A stretch of DNA of 64,000 nt. Origin: Streptomyces viridochromogenes (lineage in GTDB: Bacteria; Actinomycetota; Actinomycetes; Streptomycetales; Streptomycetaceae). Shown here piece after piece: positions 1 through 8,568 of this stretch. Made by a program: the position numbers and the translations under genes. Position 1 is the first letter of the stretch. Each line of letters begins with the position of its first letter. The DNA is taken from contig NZ_LGUR01000106.1 of NCBI RefSeq assembly GCF_001270495.1, forward strand, positions 62,001 to 126,000, written 5' to 3'. The notes below the pieces were generated by a model. The model worked only from the letters and a program-made list of their open reading frames with translations, was not told the origin of the DNA and did no database searches.

Positions 1-2309
1 GCGAGATCGCCGTCCTGTGTCGTACGGCGACGGACTTCGCCGAGATCCAGGGCGCGCTCGTCGCCCGGGACGTCCCCGTCGAGGTGGTCGGCCTGTCCGG
101 GCTGCTCCATCTGCCCGAGGTCGCCGACCTGGTAGCCGTCTGTGAGGTCCTCCAGGACCCCGGCGCCAACGCCTCCCTGGTCCGCCTGCTCACCGGCCCG
201 CGCTGGCGGATCGGCCCGCGCGACCTCGCCCTCCTGGGGCGCCGCGCACGGCTGCTGGTCTCTCACGCGCGCGTGGACGGCGACGACGACCCGGACCGGC
301 GGCTCGCCGAGGCGGTCGAGGGGGTCGACCCCGCCGAGGTGATCTCGCTCGCGGACGCCCTGGACACCTTCCTGGAGACGCCGCTGGACGGCGACGGCGA
401 CACCGACGGGCTGCCCTTCTCACCGGACGCGCGCGTGCGGTTCGCGCGCCTGGCCACCGAACTGCGCGACCTGCGCCGCTCCCTGTCCGACCCGCTGATG
501 GACGTCCTCCACCGCGTCCTCGCCGTCACCGGCCTGGAGGTGGAACTGTCGGCCTCCCCGCACGCGCTGGCCGCCCGCCGCCGCGAGACCCTGTCCAACT
601 TCCTCGACATCGCCGCCTCGTTCGCGGCCGGCGACAACCAGGCGAGCCTGCTCGCCTTCCTCGCGTTCCTGCGCACCGCCGCCCAGTACGAGAAGGGTCT
701 CGACAACGCCCTCCCCGGAGGGGAGAACACCGTCAAGGTGCTCACCGCGCACAAGTCCAAGGGCCTGGAGTGGGACGTCGTCGCCGTCCCCGGCCTGGTC
801 ACCGGCACCTTCCCCAGCACCCAGGGCCGCGAGAAGTGGACCGCGCAGGGCAAGGTGCTGCCGCACGAACTGCGCGGCGACACCGCCACGCTCCCCGACG
901 TCGCCTCCTGGGACTCCCGCGGCCTGAAAGCCTTCCACGAGGCCATGAAGGATCACCAGCACACCGAGGAACTCCGCCTCGGCTACGTCACCTTCACCCG
1001 CCCCCGCTCCCTGCTCCTGGGCTCCGGCCACTGGTGGGGCCCCAGCCAGAAGAAGCCCCGAGGCCCCTCCGACTTCCTGCAGGCCCTGTACGACCACTGC
1101 GCGGCCGGGCACGGCGAGATCGAGGCGTGGGCCGACGAGCCGGCCGAGGACGAGGAGAACCCGGCCCTGCACCGGGAGAACGCCGAACAGGTATGGCCCC
1201 TGCCCCTCGACGAGGCCGCCCTGACCCGACGCCGCGCGGCCGCCGAGACGGTCCTGGCCCATCTGGAGAGCCTCACCTCCCACGGGGAGGACCACCCGGC
1301 CGCGACCCACGCCCCAGACACGTACGACGATCCGGACTGGCCTCCGCCACCGGACGACGAAACCCCGGCCGACGAGTTCTCCCACGAGTTCCCCGACGAG
1401 CTCTCCGAGGAGAGCGACCCCTTCGAGAGCGACCGCGCGTTCGAGGAGGGCCCCGGCGACTGGGACTCCTGGACCACCGACCGCCCGCACATCCCGCACC
1501 AGGCGGTATCCCCGGAACCCCCCGCCGAGCCACCGGCTCGCGTCCACCCCACGGAACCGGAACCACTCACCCCGGAGGAATCCCGCACCCTCGCCTCCTG
1601 GGACCGCGACCTCGACGCCCTCACCGGGGAACTTCTGCGCGCCCGCGCGCGCGTCACGGACGTCCCCCTGCCCGCGTCGCTGACCGCCTCCCAGCTGCTC
1701 CGGCTGGCCGCCGACCCGGACGGGTTCGCGCAGGAACTCGCGCGCCCCATGCCGCGCCCTCCACAACCCGCCGCACGCCGAGGCACCCGGTTCCACGCTT
1801 GGGTCGAAGCCCGCTTCGAAGAGCTGACGCTGCCCATGCTGGAGCCGGAGGACCTGCCCGGCAGCGAAGCAGAGATCGCCGACGAGCGGGACCTGGAGGC
1901 GCTCAAGGACGCCTTCGAGCGCACCGAGTACGCGCAGCGCACGCCGTACCGGGTAGAGACCCCGTTCCAGCTCGCGATAGCCGGCCGCGTCGTGCGGGGC
2001 CGTATCGACGCCGTCTACAAGGAGGGCGACGGCGACGGGGCGACGTACGAGATCGTCGACTGGAAGACCAACCGCACCCGCACCGCCGACCCGCTCCAGC
2101 TCGCCCTGTACCGGCTCGCCTGGGCCGAGCAGCAGGGTGTGCCGCTGGAGTCGGTCAACGCCGTGTTCCTGTACGTCCGCAGCGGCGAGGTCGTGCGCCC
2201 GGACGACCTGCCGGGCCGGGCCGCACTGGAGCGGCTGCTGACCCGGGAGCCGGTCGCCGAGGCGGAGTGTGAGGAACCGCCCACCGAGGATGTCGGTGCG
2301 GGCCGATAG
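1..2309 (+). CDS. adnB: AdnB-type ATP-dependent helicase-nuclease, 3' part
   Basis: The gene is cut by the window edge; the frame is open from base 3. It starts inside the UvrD/Rep helicase core. A motif V-like segment (VLTAHKSKGLEWDVV, about 741-780) and a motif VI-like RLGYVTFTRPR follow. A long acidic, proline-rich linker (about 1,100-1,570) leads to a C-terminal RecB-family nuclease. That nuclease shows GTRFHAWVEA, RGRIDAVY, EIVDWKT and QLALYRLAW, so all its catalytic motifs look intact. The family resects double-strand breaks in actinobacteria as an AdnA-AdnB heterodimer. The order adnB, nudC, mrx, uvrD2, whiB7-like matches the mycobacterial locus, which favours AdnB over AdnA; the partner would lie upstream of the window. 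The stop TAG falls just before the next gene. Confidence 0.85.
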   Translation, partial: EIAVLCRTATDFAEIQGALVARDVPVEVVGLSGLLHLPEVADLVAVCEVLQDPGANASLVRLLTGPRWRIGPRDLALLGRRARLLVSHARVDGDDDPDRRLAEAVEGVDPAEVISLADALDTFLETPLDGDGDTDGLPFSPDARVRFARLATELRDLRRSLSDPLMDVLHRVLAVTGLEVELSASPHALAARRRETLSNFLDIAASFAAGDNQASLLAFLAFLRTAAQYEKGLDNALPGGENTVKVLTAHKSKGLEWDVVAVPGLVTGTFPSTQGREKWTAQGKVLPHELRGDTATLPDVASWDSRGLKAFHEAMKDHQHTEELRLGYVTFTRPRSLLLGSGHWWGPSQKKPRGPSDFLQALYDHCAAGHGEIEAWADEPAEDEENPALHRENAEQVWPLPLDEAALTRRRAAAETVLAHLESLTSHGEDHPAATHAPDTYDDPDWPPPPDDETPADEFSHEFPDELSEESDPFESDRAFEEGPGDWDSWTTDRPHIPHQAVSPEPPAEPPARVHPTEPEPLTPEESRTLASWDRDLDALTGELLRARARVTDVPLPASLTASQLLRLAADPDGFAQELARPMPRPPQPAARRGTRFHAWVEARFEELTLPMLEPEDLPGSEAEIADERDLEALKDAFERTEYAQRTPYRVETPFQLAIAGRVVRGRIDAVYKEGDGDGATYEIVDWKTNRTRTADPLQLALYRLAWAEQQGVPLESVNAVFLYVRSGEVVRPDDLPGRAALERLLTREPVAEAECEEPPTEDVGAGR

Positions 2310-2319
2310 GCTCGTGACC

Positions 2320-3723
2320 ATGAGCCTGACCCCGGACAGCGCCGTCCGTACGTACATCGAGCAGCACAGCACCGCCTTCCTCGACGACCTCGCCGAGTGG
2401 CTGCGCATCCCGTCCGTGTCGGCCCAGCCCGACCACGCTCCCGATGTACGCCGCAGCGCCGACTGGCTCGCTGCCAAGCTCACCGAGACCGGCTTCCCGA
2501 CCACCGAGGTCTGGCCGACGCCGGGCGCGCCCGCAGTCTTCGCCGAGTGGCCCTCCGACGATCCCGCGGCGCCCACGGTCCTCGTCTACGGCCACCATGA
2601 CGTGCAGCCCGCCGCCCGCGAGGACGGCTGGGACAGCGAGCCCTTCGAGCCCGTCGTCCGCGAAGGGCGCCTCTACGCGCGCGGGGCGGCCGACGACAAG
2701 CGCCAGGTGTTCTTCCACACACTCGGCCTCCGTGCCCACCTCGCCACCACCGGCCGCACCACCCCGGCCGTCAACCTGAAGCTGCTGATCGAGGGCGAGG
2801 AGGAGTCCGGCTCCCCGCACTTCCGCGCCCTCGTCGAGGAGCACGCCGAGCGGCTCGCGGCCGACGCCGTGATCGTGTCCGACACCGGCATGTGGTCCGA
2901 GGACACCCCGACCGTCTGCACCGGCATGCGCGGCCTCGCCGAGTGCGAGATCCGGCTGTACGGCCCCGACCAGGACATCCACTCCGGCTCCTTCGGCGGC
3001 GCTGTGCCCAATCCCGCGACCGCGGCCGCCCGCCTGGTCGCCGCCCTGCACGACGAGCACGCGCGCGTGGCAATCCCCGGCTTCTACGACGGCATCGTCG
3101 AACTGACCGACCGCGAGCGCGAACTCTTCGCCGAGCTGCCCTTCGACGAGCAGCAGTGGCTGCGCACCGCCAAGTCGTACGCCACCCGCGGCGAGGCCGG
3201 CCACACGACCCTGGAGCGCATCTGGGCGCGCCCGACCGCCGAGGTCAACGGCATCGGCGGCGGCTACCAGGGCCCTGGCAGCAAGACGATCATCCCGTCC
3301 TCCGCCATGGTGAAGCTCTCCTTCCGCCTGGTCGCGGGACAGGACCCCGACCACATCGAGAAGGCCGTCCGCGGCTGGGCCGACGCCCAGGTACCCGCCG
3401 GGATCCGCTGCGAGATCGCGTTCGCCGGGGCCACGCGCCCGTGTCTGACACCGCTGGACCACCCGGCCCTGCAGTCCGTCGTACGCGCCATGGGCCGTGC
3501 CTTCGAGAGCCCCGTCCGCTTCACACGCGAGGGCGGCTCCGGACCCGCCGCCGACCTCCAGGACGTCCTGGACGCCCCCGTCCTCTTCCTGGGCATCTCC
3601 GTCCCCTCCGACGGCTGGCACGCCCCGAACGAGAAGGTCGAGCTCGGCCTGCTCCTCAAAGGCGTCGAGACCACCGCCTACCTGTGGGGCGACCTGGCCG
3701 CGAACTGGCGCCATGCGCCCTGA
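2320..3723 (+). CDS. M20-family metallopeptidase (dipeptidase)
   Basis: A 467-residue cytoplasmic protein with the M20 di-zinc ligands in order: GHHDVQP (about residue 91), LYARGAADDK (about 121), IEGEEESGSPH (about 157), and a C-terminal HAPNEKVEL histidine near 448. The dimerisation insert lies between residues about 200 and 330. These motifs support a peptidase of the dipeptidase/ArgE/DapE group; the substrate cannot be told from sequence. I chose ATG 2320. GTG 2314 in the same frame is possible and neither has a strong Shine-Dalgarno. It starts 10 bases after adnB stops, so the two are probably cotranscribed. Confidence 0.85.
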   Translation: MSLTPDSAVRTYIEQHSTAFLDDLAEWLRIPSVSAQPDHAPDVRRSADWLAAKLTETGFPTTEVWPTPGAPAVFAEWPSDDPAAPTVLVYGHHDVQPAAREDGWDSEPFEPVVREGRLYARGAADDKRQVFFHTLGLRAHLATTGRTTPAVNLKLLIEGEEESGSPHFRALVEEHAERLAADAVIVSDTGMWSEDTPTVCTGMRGLAECEIRLYGPDQDIHSGSFGGAVPNPATAAARLVAALHDEHARVAIPGFYDGIVELTDRERELFAELPFDEQQWLRTAKSYATRGEAGHTTLERIWARPTAEVNGIGGGYQGPGSKTIIPSSAMVKLSFRLVAGQDPDHIEKAVRGWADAQVPAGIRCEIAFAGATRPCLTPLDHPALQSVVRAMGRAFESPVRFTREGGSGPAADLQDVLDAPVLFLGISVPSDGWHAPNEKVELGLLLKGVETTAYLWGDLAANWRHAP

Positions 3724-3879
3724 CCCACCCGGGCCGTCCGGAGGGGCATCGCACACGGGGCACACTGAGAAGGCCGCCCCGCACCACCGAGCCCACCCGC
3801 ACCCGGTCGCCTCCCTTTGCACGTCCCGTCGATCCGCCTGCCGAAGTACACCGTTCCACTGGGGGAGTTGGAAGCACCT

Positions 3880-4821
3880 GTGACCACCTCGACCGACCAC
3901 ACCGCCGACCGACCCATCTCTCTCACCGCCCCGAGCGGCATCGACCGCGCAGCCCACCACCGGCTCGACGAGGCATGGCTCGCGGCGGCATGGAGCCACC
4001 CCACGACCCGCTGCTTCGTGGTTTCCGGCGGACAGGTCCTCATCGACGAGACGGCGGACGGGCGCACTGAACTCGTCATGATCCCCTCCTTCGAGGCGCC
4101 CCTCACCGAGGCGCACCGCTACTTCCTCGGCATCGACGAGGACGGCGTCAGCTACTTCGCCCTCCAGAAGGACGCACTGCCCGGCCGTATCGACCAGTCC
4201 GCGCGCCCGGCCGGCCTGCGCGAGGCGGGCCTGCTGCTGTCGCCGCGCGACGCGGGCCTGATGGTGCACGCCGTCGGCCTGGAGAACTGGCAGCGCACCC
4301 ACCGCTTCTGCTCCCGCTGCGGCGAGCGCACCGTGATCGCAGCGGCCGGTCACATCCGCCGCTGCCCCGCCTGCGGCGCCGAGCACTACCCCCGCACCGA
4401 CCCCGCGGTGATCATGGCCGTCACCGACGAGGACGACCGCATCCTTCTCGGCCGACAGGTGCACTGGCCCGAGGGTCGCTTCTCGACGCTCGCCGGTTTC
4501 GTCGAACCCGGAGAGTCCATCGAGCAGGCGGTGCGTCGAGAGGTCTTCGAGGAGGCCGGTGTCACCGTCGGTCAGGTCGAGTACGTCGCCAGCCAGCCTT
4601 GGCCCTTCCCGTCCAGCCTCATGCTGGGCTTCATGGCCTGTGCCACCTCCACCGAGGTCCAGGTCGACGGCGACGAGATCCACGAGGCCCGCTGGTTCTC
4701 CCGCGAGGAACTGCGCGCCGCCTTCGACTCCGGCGAGGTCCTGCCGCCCTACGGCATCTCGATCGCGGCCCGCCTGATCGAGCTCTGGTACGGCAAGCCG
4801 CTGCCGACGCGCAGCGTCTAG
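3880..4821 (+). CDS. nudC: NADH pyrophosphatase NudC (Nudix hydrolase)
   Basis: A 313-residue protein. A four-cysteine zinc ribbon (CSRCGERT and CPACGAEHYPR, residues about 143-170) precedes a full Nudix box (GFVEPGESIEQAVRREVFEE, about 207-226). The NudC array SQPWPFPSSLM follows. The family hydrolyses NAD(H) and also removes NAD caps from RNA. The GTG at 3880 is chosen because GGAAG lies 5 bases upstream; a TTG at 3817 would add 21 residues without a good ribosome site. It converges on the mycoredoxin gene across a very strong bidirectional terminator. Confidence 0.93.
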   Translation: MTTSTDHTADRPISLTAPSGIDRAAHHRLDEAWLAAAWSHPTTRCFVVSGGQVLIDETADGRTELVMIPSFEAPLTEAHRYFLGIDEDGVSYFALQKDALPGRIDQSARPAGLREAGLLLSPRDAGLMVHAVGLENWQRTHRFCSRCGERTVIAAAGHIRRCPACGAEHYPRTDPAVIMAVTDEDDRILLGRQVHWPEGRFSTLAGFVEPGESIEQAVRREVFEEAGVTVGQVEYVASQPWPFPSSLMLGFMACATSTEVQVDGDEIHEARWFSREELRAAFDSGEVLPPYGISIAARLIELWYGKPLPTRSV

Positions 4822-4827
4822 GCGTCA

Positions 4828-4888
4828 AGGAACAAAGGGAAAGGGTGGCCGTCCCGACTCGGGACGGCCACCCTTTCCCTTTGTTCCT
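4828..4888. terminator. Bidirectional intrinsic terminator, 28-bp perfect stem
   Basis: Bases 4828-4855 and 4861-4888 are exact reverse complements around the 5-base loop GACTC. The outer stem is A/T-rich (AAGGGAAAGGG against CCCTTTCCCTTT), so each strand ends in a pyrimidine-rich tail. It lies 6 bases after the nudC stop and 16 bases from the convergent mycoredoxin stop, and so serves both genes. Confidence 0.92.
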
Positions 4889-4904
4889 CTTGGCTTGGCG
4901 TCGA

Positions 4905-5147
4905 TCACACGCTGATCTTCTGCTTCACCTGAGCCAGCGACGGGTTAGTCAGCGTCGAACCGTCCGCGAAAAGTACGGTCGGGACCGTCTGGTTTCCGCC
5001 ATTCGCCTTCTCGACGAACGCCGCGGACTCGGGGTCCTGCTCGATGTTGATCTCGGTGTACGCGATGCCCTCGCGCTCCAGCTGCTTCTTCAGTCGCTGG
5101 CAGTAGCCGCACCACGTGGTGCTGTACATCGTCACAGTGCCCTGCAT
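4905..5147 (-). CDS. mrx1: Mycoredoxin-1 (glutaredoxin-fold, CxxC)
   Basis: An 80-residue glutaredoxin-like protein with the active site TTWCGYCQRLK (residues about 9-19) and the cis-proline segment QTVPTVLF. Actinobacterial proteins of this size and motif are mycoredoxins, which reduce mycothiol mixed disulfides. The start ATG at 5147 has AAGGAG 9 bases upstream. It lies divergent from uvrD2 and convergent with nudC. Its position beside WblC and in the same window as sigma-R, both linked to thiol redox in Streptomyces, fits the role. Confidence 0.9.
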   Translation of the reverse strand: MQGTVTMYSTTWCGYCQRLKKQLEREGIAYTEINIEQDPESAAFVEKANGGNQTVPTVLFADGSTLTNPSLAQVKQKISV

Positions 5148-5331
5148 GTCTCGCGCGCTCCTTGGGTGGCTCGGGGAACAGGTCGTCCAGAGAGGGAACG
5201 TACGCGACCGGAGCCCCATTCCCGCCCGGGGTATCCCCGGCCACGTGACGCCTGCCGCATCAGTACGACTATCGATGCCTGCCTGTGGACAACCGGCACA
5301 GCCGTCTCCGGCGACCTGGCAGCATGGCCAT

Positions 5332-7533
5332 GTGACAGCAGCAACGCACTCCACCCTCTTCCCGCAGGTACCGGACTCTGCCGACGCGGTGCTCGAAGGG
5401 CTCGACCCCGAGCAGCGCGAGGTGGCCACGGCCCTGCAGGGTCCGGTGTGCGTGCTCGCAGGCGCCGGCACGGGCAAGACCCGGGCGATCACCCACCGCA
5501 TCGCCTACGGCGTGCGCGCCGGCATCCTCCAGCCCTCCAGCGTGCTCGCCGTCACCTTCACCAACCGCGCCGCCGGAGAGATGCGCGGGCGACTGCGCCA
5601 GCTGGGCGCCGCCGGGGTCCAGGCCCGCACCTTCCACTCGGCCGCCCTGCGCCAGCTCCAGTACTTCTGGCCGAAAGCGGTCGGTGGCTCCCTGCCCCGG
5701 CTCGTCGACCGCAAGATCCAGCTCGTGGCCGACGCGGCCGCCGCCTGCCGCATCCGCCTCGACCGGAACGAGCTGCGGGACGTCACCGCCGAGATCGAGT
5801 GGTCCAAGGTCACCCAGACCGTCCCCGCCGACTATCCGCCCGCCGTCGCCAAGGCGGGCCGCGACGCCCCCCGGGACCCGGCCGAGATCGCCCAGATCTA
5901 CAACGTCTACGAGGACCTCAAGCGGGACCGCTCGGTCATCGACTTCGAGGACGTCCTGCTGCTCACCGTCGGCATCCTCCAGGACCGCCACGACATCGCC
6001 GACCAGGTCCGCTCGCAGTACCAGCACTTCGTGGTCGACGAGTACCAGGACGTCAGCCCGCTGCAGCAGCGCCTGCTGGAGCTGTGGCTCGGCGACCGGG
6101 ACAACCTGTGCGTGGTCGGCGACGCCAGCCAGACGATCTACTCCTTCACTGGAGCAACCCCTGACCATCTGCTCGACTTCCGCACCCGCCACCCCGGGGC
6201 CACCGTCGTCAAGCTGGTCCGCGACTACCGCTCGACGCCCCAGGTCGTGCACCTCGCCAACGGCCTGCTCGCCCAGGCCCGGGGCCGCGCCGCCGACCAC
6301 CGCCTGGAACTGGTCTCCCAGCGGGACCCGGGTCCCGAACCCGTCTACACCGAGTACACCGACGAGCCCGCCGAGGCCGAAGGCGCCGCCCGCCGTATCC
6401 GGGAACTCATGGACTCCGGCGTCCCGGCCGCCGAGATCGCCATCCTGTTCCGTACGAACGCCCAGACCGAGACCTACGAGCAAGCCCTCGCCGACGCGGG
6501 CGTCCCCTATCAGCTGCGGGGCGCCGAGCGGTTCTTCGATCGTCCCGAGGTGCGCAAGGCCGGCGTCGCCCTGCGAGGCGCGGCCCGTTTCGGCGGCAAC
6601 GACTCACTCCTCGACGACGCCGTCGACCTGCCCTCGCAGGTACGAGCGGTGCTGTCGGGGGAGGGCTGGACGACCCAGCCCCCGGCCGGCTCGGGCGCCG
6701 TCAGAGAGCGCTGGGAGTCGCTGGCCGCCCTGGTGAACCTCGCCCAGGACTTCGCCGCCGCCAAACCCGGCGCCACCCTCGCCGACCTCGTCGCGGAGCT
6801 CGACGAACGGGCGAACGCCCAGCACGCCCCGACCGTCCAGGGCGTCACCCTCGCCTCCCTGCACTCGGCCAAGGGCCTGGAGTGGGACGTCGTCTTCCTG
6901 GTCGGGGTGGCCGAGGGCATGATGCCGATCACCTACGCAAAGACCGACGAGCAGATCGAGGAGGAACGCCGTCTGCTCTACGTCGGCGTCACTCGCGCCA
7001 GACAGCACCTCCATGTCTCCTGGGCGCTCACCCGTGCGCCGGGCGGGCGCCCGAACCGCCGCCCCAGCCGCTTCCTCGACGGACTGCGCCCCGGCTCGAC
7101 CAGCACCGCCGGACGCGGCGCAGCCGTCGGTTCCGGAGGCGGAGGCGTCGAGCGCGGCTTCACGAGCAGACCGGATGCAGCCCCGAGACGCGCCCAGCGC
7201 ACCCCGGCCCGCTGCCGTGTGTGCGGGCGCACCCTCACCGACGCCGGTGAGATGAAGCTGATGCGTTGCGAGGGCTGCCCCTCCGACATGGACGAGGGCC
7301 TCTACGAACGGCTCCGCGAATGGCGTGGGGTCCAGGCGCGCCTCAGCGGCCAGCCGGACTTCTGCGTCTTCACGGACAGGACCCTGATGGCGATCGCCGA
7401 GGCGGAGCCGATCAGTCCGGTTGAGCTGTCCCGCATCCCGGGCGTCCTCAAGCGGAAGCTCGACCGCTACGGCGCCGATGTGTTGGCCATCTGCGCAGGC
7501 CAGGAGGTTGAGGAGGCCGCCGACGGGGAATGA
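5332..7533 (+). CDS. uvrD2: ATP-dependent DNA helicase UvrD2
   Basis: A 733-residue superfamily 1A helicase. Walker A is AGAGTGKT (residues about 43-50), Walker B/motif II is DEYQD (about 236), followed by VVGDASQTIYSF. Motif V is HSAKGLEWDVV and motif VI is RRLLYVGVTRAR. After the core come a four-cysteine module (CRVCGRTL, then CEGCPSD) and a C-terminal HRDC domain (about 650-725). The tetracysteine plus HRDC tail is the mark of actinobacterial UvrD2 against UvrD1. GTG 5332 is preferred over upstream frame extensions, which run into the divergent mrx1 promoter. Confidence 0.93.
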   Translation: MTAATHSTLFPQVPDSADAVLEGLDPEQREVATALQGPVCVLAGAGTGKTRAITHRIAYGVRAGILQPSSVLAVTFTNRAAGEMRGRLRQLGAAGVQARTFHSAALRQLQYFWPKAVGGSLPRLVDRKIQLVADAAAACRIRLDRNELRDVTAEIEWSKVTQTVPADYPPAVAKAGRDAPRDPAEIAQIYNVYEDLKRDRSVIDFEDVLLLTVGILQDRHDIADQVRSQYQHFVVDEYQDVSPLQQRLLELWLGDRDNLCVVGDASQTIYSFTGATPDHLLDFRTRHPGATVVKLVRDYRSTPQVVHLANGLLAQARGRAADHRLELVSQRDPGPEPVYTEYTDEPAEAEGAARRIRELMDSGVPAAEIAILFRTNAQTETYEQALADAGVPYQLRGAERFFDRPEVRKAGVALRGAARFGGNDSLLDDAVDLPSQVRAVLSGEGWTTQPPAGSGAVRERWESLAALVNLAQDFAAAKPGATLADLVAELDERANAQHAPTVQGVTLASLHSAKGLEWDVVFLVGVAEGMMPITYAKTDEQIEEERRLLYVGVTRARQHLHVSWALTRAPGGRPNRRPSRFLDGLRPGSTSTAGRGAAVGSGGGGVERGFTSRPDAAPRRAQRTPARCRVCGRTLTDAGEMKLMRCEGCPSDMDEGLYERLREWRGVQARLSGQPDFCVFTDRTLMAIAEAEPISPVELSRIPGVLKRKLDRYGADVLAICAGQEVEEAADGE

Positions 7534-7540
7534 CACGAAC

Positions 7541-7590
7541 TCGTCGAAAAAATAGTTTGCGCATGCCCCAGCAATCCCCATAGGTTCTTA
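7541..7590 (+). promoter_or_regulatory. WhiB7-type sigma-A promoter upstream of the wblC leader
   Basis: The run GAAAAAATAG (7546-7555) sits directly before a -35-like TTGCGC (7557-7562). An 18-base spacer follows, then a -10-like TAGGTT (7581-7586). WhiB7/WblC activates its own sigma-A promoters through an A/T-rich patch just upstream of the -35 box, and this layout matches that arrangement. It lies just past the uvrD2 stop and about 115 bases before the leader ORF. Confidence 0.65.
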
Positions 7591-7698
7591 GCCACGGGAA
7601 CGGAGGCCTTCTCGGAGGCCCCAATTCCGTGTTCTACTTGCATACCCGTCGGACTGGTTCACCCCAGTCCCCCGAGACGCCGAGAGGAGGCGAGTCCA

Positions 7699-8025
7699 GT
7701 GATCAGCATCAACACCAGCTCCATCAGCATCGTGAAAATGACCGATCGCTCGGTCGTCGCCTCCCTGTGCATGCTCGGCGCCTCGAACCAGGGCACCGGT
7801 CTGTCCGGCATTCGTGCCGTCCGCCCGGCGTCCGCCCTGTCTCTCGCGGGTCTTCCCGTCCGCGAGGGCAATGAGCGACCGACCAAGGCACTGGAAGCGG
7901 CAGTAGAGGCGAAGGCGCAGGCCTATGCCTTTACGGCGACCGGTGCCGGATTCCGGAAGCAGACGACGCAGCACCACCAGATGTGGGCCTTCCGTGGGCC
8001 AGAACCCTGGAGTGATCCAGCCTGA
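7699..8025 (+). CDS. Upstream ORF of the wblC leader (108 codons)
   Basis: An open frame starting at GTG 7699 with a very strong ribosome site, GAGAGGAGGCGAG, ending 4 bases upstream. It matches no enzyme family I know. The sequence opens MISINTSSISIVKMTDR and ends MWAFRGPEPWSDPA. It ends inside an inverted repeat and 24 bases before the attenuator stem. WhiB7/WblC genes are known to be induced by ribosome-targeting drugs through an upstream ORF whose stalling prevents termination; this frame fits that role. Whether the peptide itself matters is unknown. Confidence is for translation, not for peptide function. Confidence 0.65.
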   Translation: MISINTSSISIVKMTDRSVVASLCMLGASNQGTGLSGIRAVRPASALSLAGLPVREGNERPTKALEAAVEAKAQAYAFTATGAGFRKQTTQHHQMWAFRGPEPWSDPA

Positions 8026-8090
8026 TCGCCGATCAGGCCGGCGCCTTCAGGGCCGCGGAACCCCATCCGGGATCCGCGGCCCTTCTGTTT
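8021..8090 (+). terminator. wblC attenuator: intrinsic terminator with alternative hairpin
   Basis: The stem AGGGCCGCGGA (8049-8059) pairs exactly with 8073-8083 around a 13-base loop, and is followed by TCTGTTT. It lies between the leader ORF and wblC, so unless prevented it would stop transcription before the gene. A second perfect hairpin, CCTGATC/GATCAGG with a 3-base loop (8021-8037), contains the leader ORF stop codon. A ribosome stalled near the end of that ORF would disturb this region. Confidence 0.8.
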
Positions 8091-8199
8091 GTCCCTGAAC
8101 AGGGATGACGGAGCGAAGGGGCCTCGGGACAAGAAAGACCCGGTACCAGCCGCCACCCGGTCCAACAGGACCGGAACGACCAGACGAGGAAGACGAACC

Positions 8200-8568
8200 G
8201 TGCAACTCGAAGCGCACGCCCCGTCCGTACCGCCCGCAGACGTGATCCCCAAGCCCGGCCTCACGGAGGACGCCACCTTGATCCCCCTCACCGCGCTCAC
8301 CGCGCTCGACGACGCCATCGAGAACCTCGGCGTGCCCGTCCCCTGCCGTTCCTACGACCCGGAGGTCTTCTTCGCCGAGTCGCCGGCGGACGTCGAGTAC
8401 GCCAAGTCCCTCTGCCGCACCTGCCCGCTGATGGAGGCATGCCTCGCCGGCGCCAAGGAGCGGCGTGAGCCCTGGGGCGTCTGGGGTGGCGAGCTGTTCG
8501 TCCAGGGTGTCGTCGTTGCCCGGAAGCGGCCGCGTGGTCGCCCGCGCAAGAACCCGGTCACGGCATGA
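8200..8568 (+). CDS. wblC: WhiB-family regulator WblC (WhiB7 orthologue)
   Basis: A 122-residue iron-sulfur transcription factor. The four cluster cysteines are C49, C72, C75 and C81 (CRSYDP, CRTCPLMEAC). A GVWGGE turn (residues 93-98) and a C-terminal AT-hook RPRGRPRK (110-117) follow. The AT-hook and the neighbouring genes identify the WhiB7/WblC subgroup, which binds sigma-A and activates intrinsic resistance to ribosome-targeting antibiotics. GTG 8200 has GAGGAAG 8 bases upstream. The gene overlaps the next by ATGA. Confidence 0.95.
   Translation: MQLEAHAPSVPPADVIPKPGLTEDATLIPLTALTALDDAIENLGVPVPCRSYDPEVFFAESPADVEYAKSLCRTCPLMEACLAGAKERREPWGVWGGELFVQGVVVARKRPRGRPRKNPVTA

Noticed and set aside
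2155..4683. 842-residue minus-strand frame opposite the M20 and NudC genes
   Set aside because: It mirrors well-supported plus-strand genes, has no recognisable domain, and is the usual artefact of GC-rich codons.
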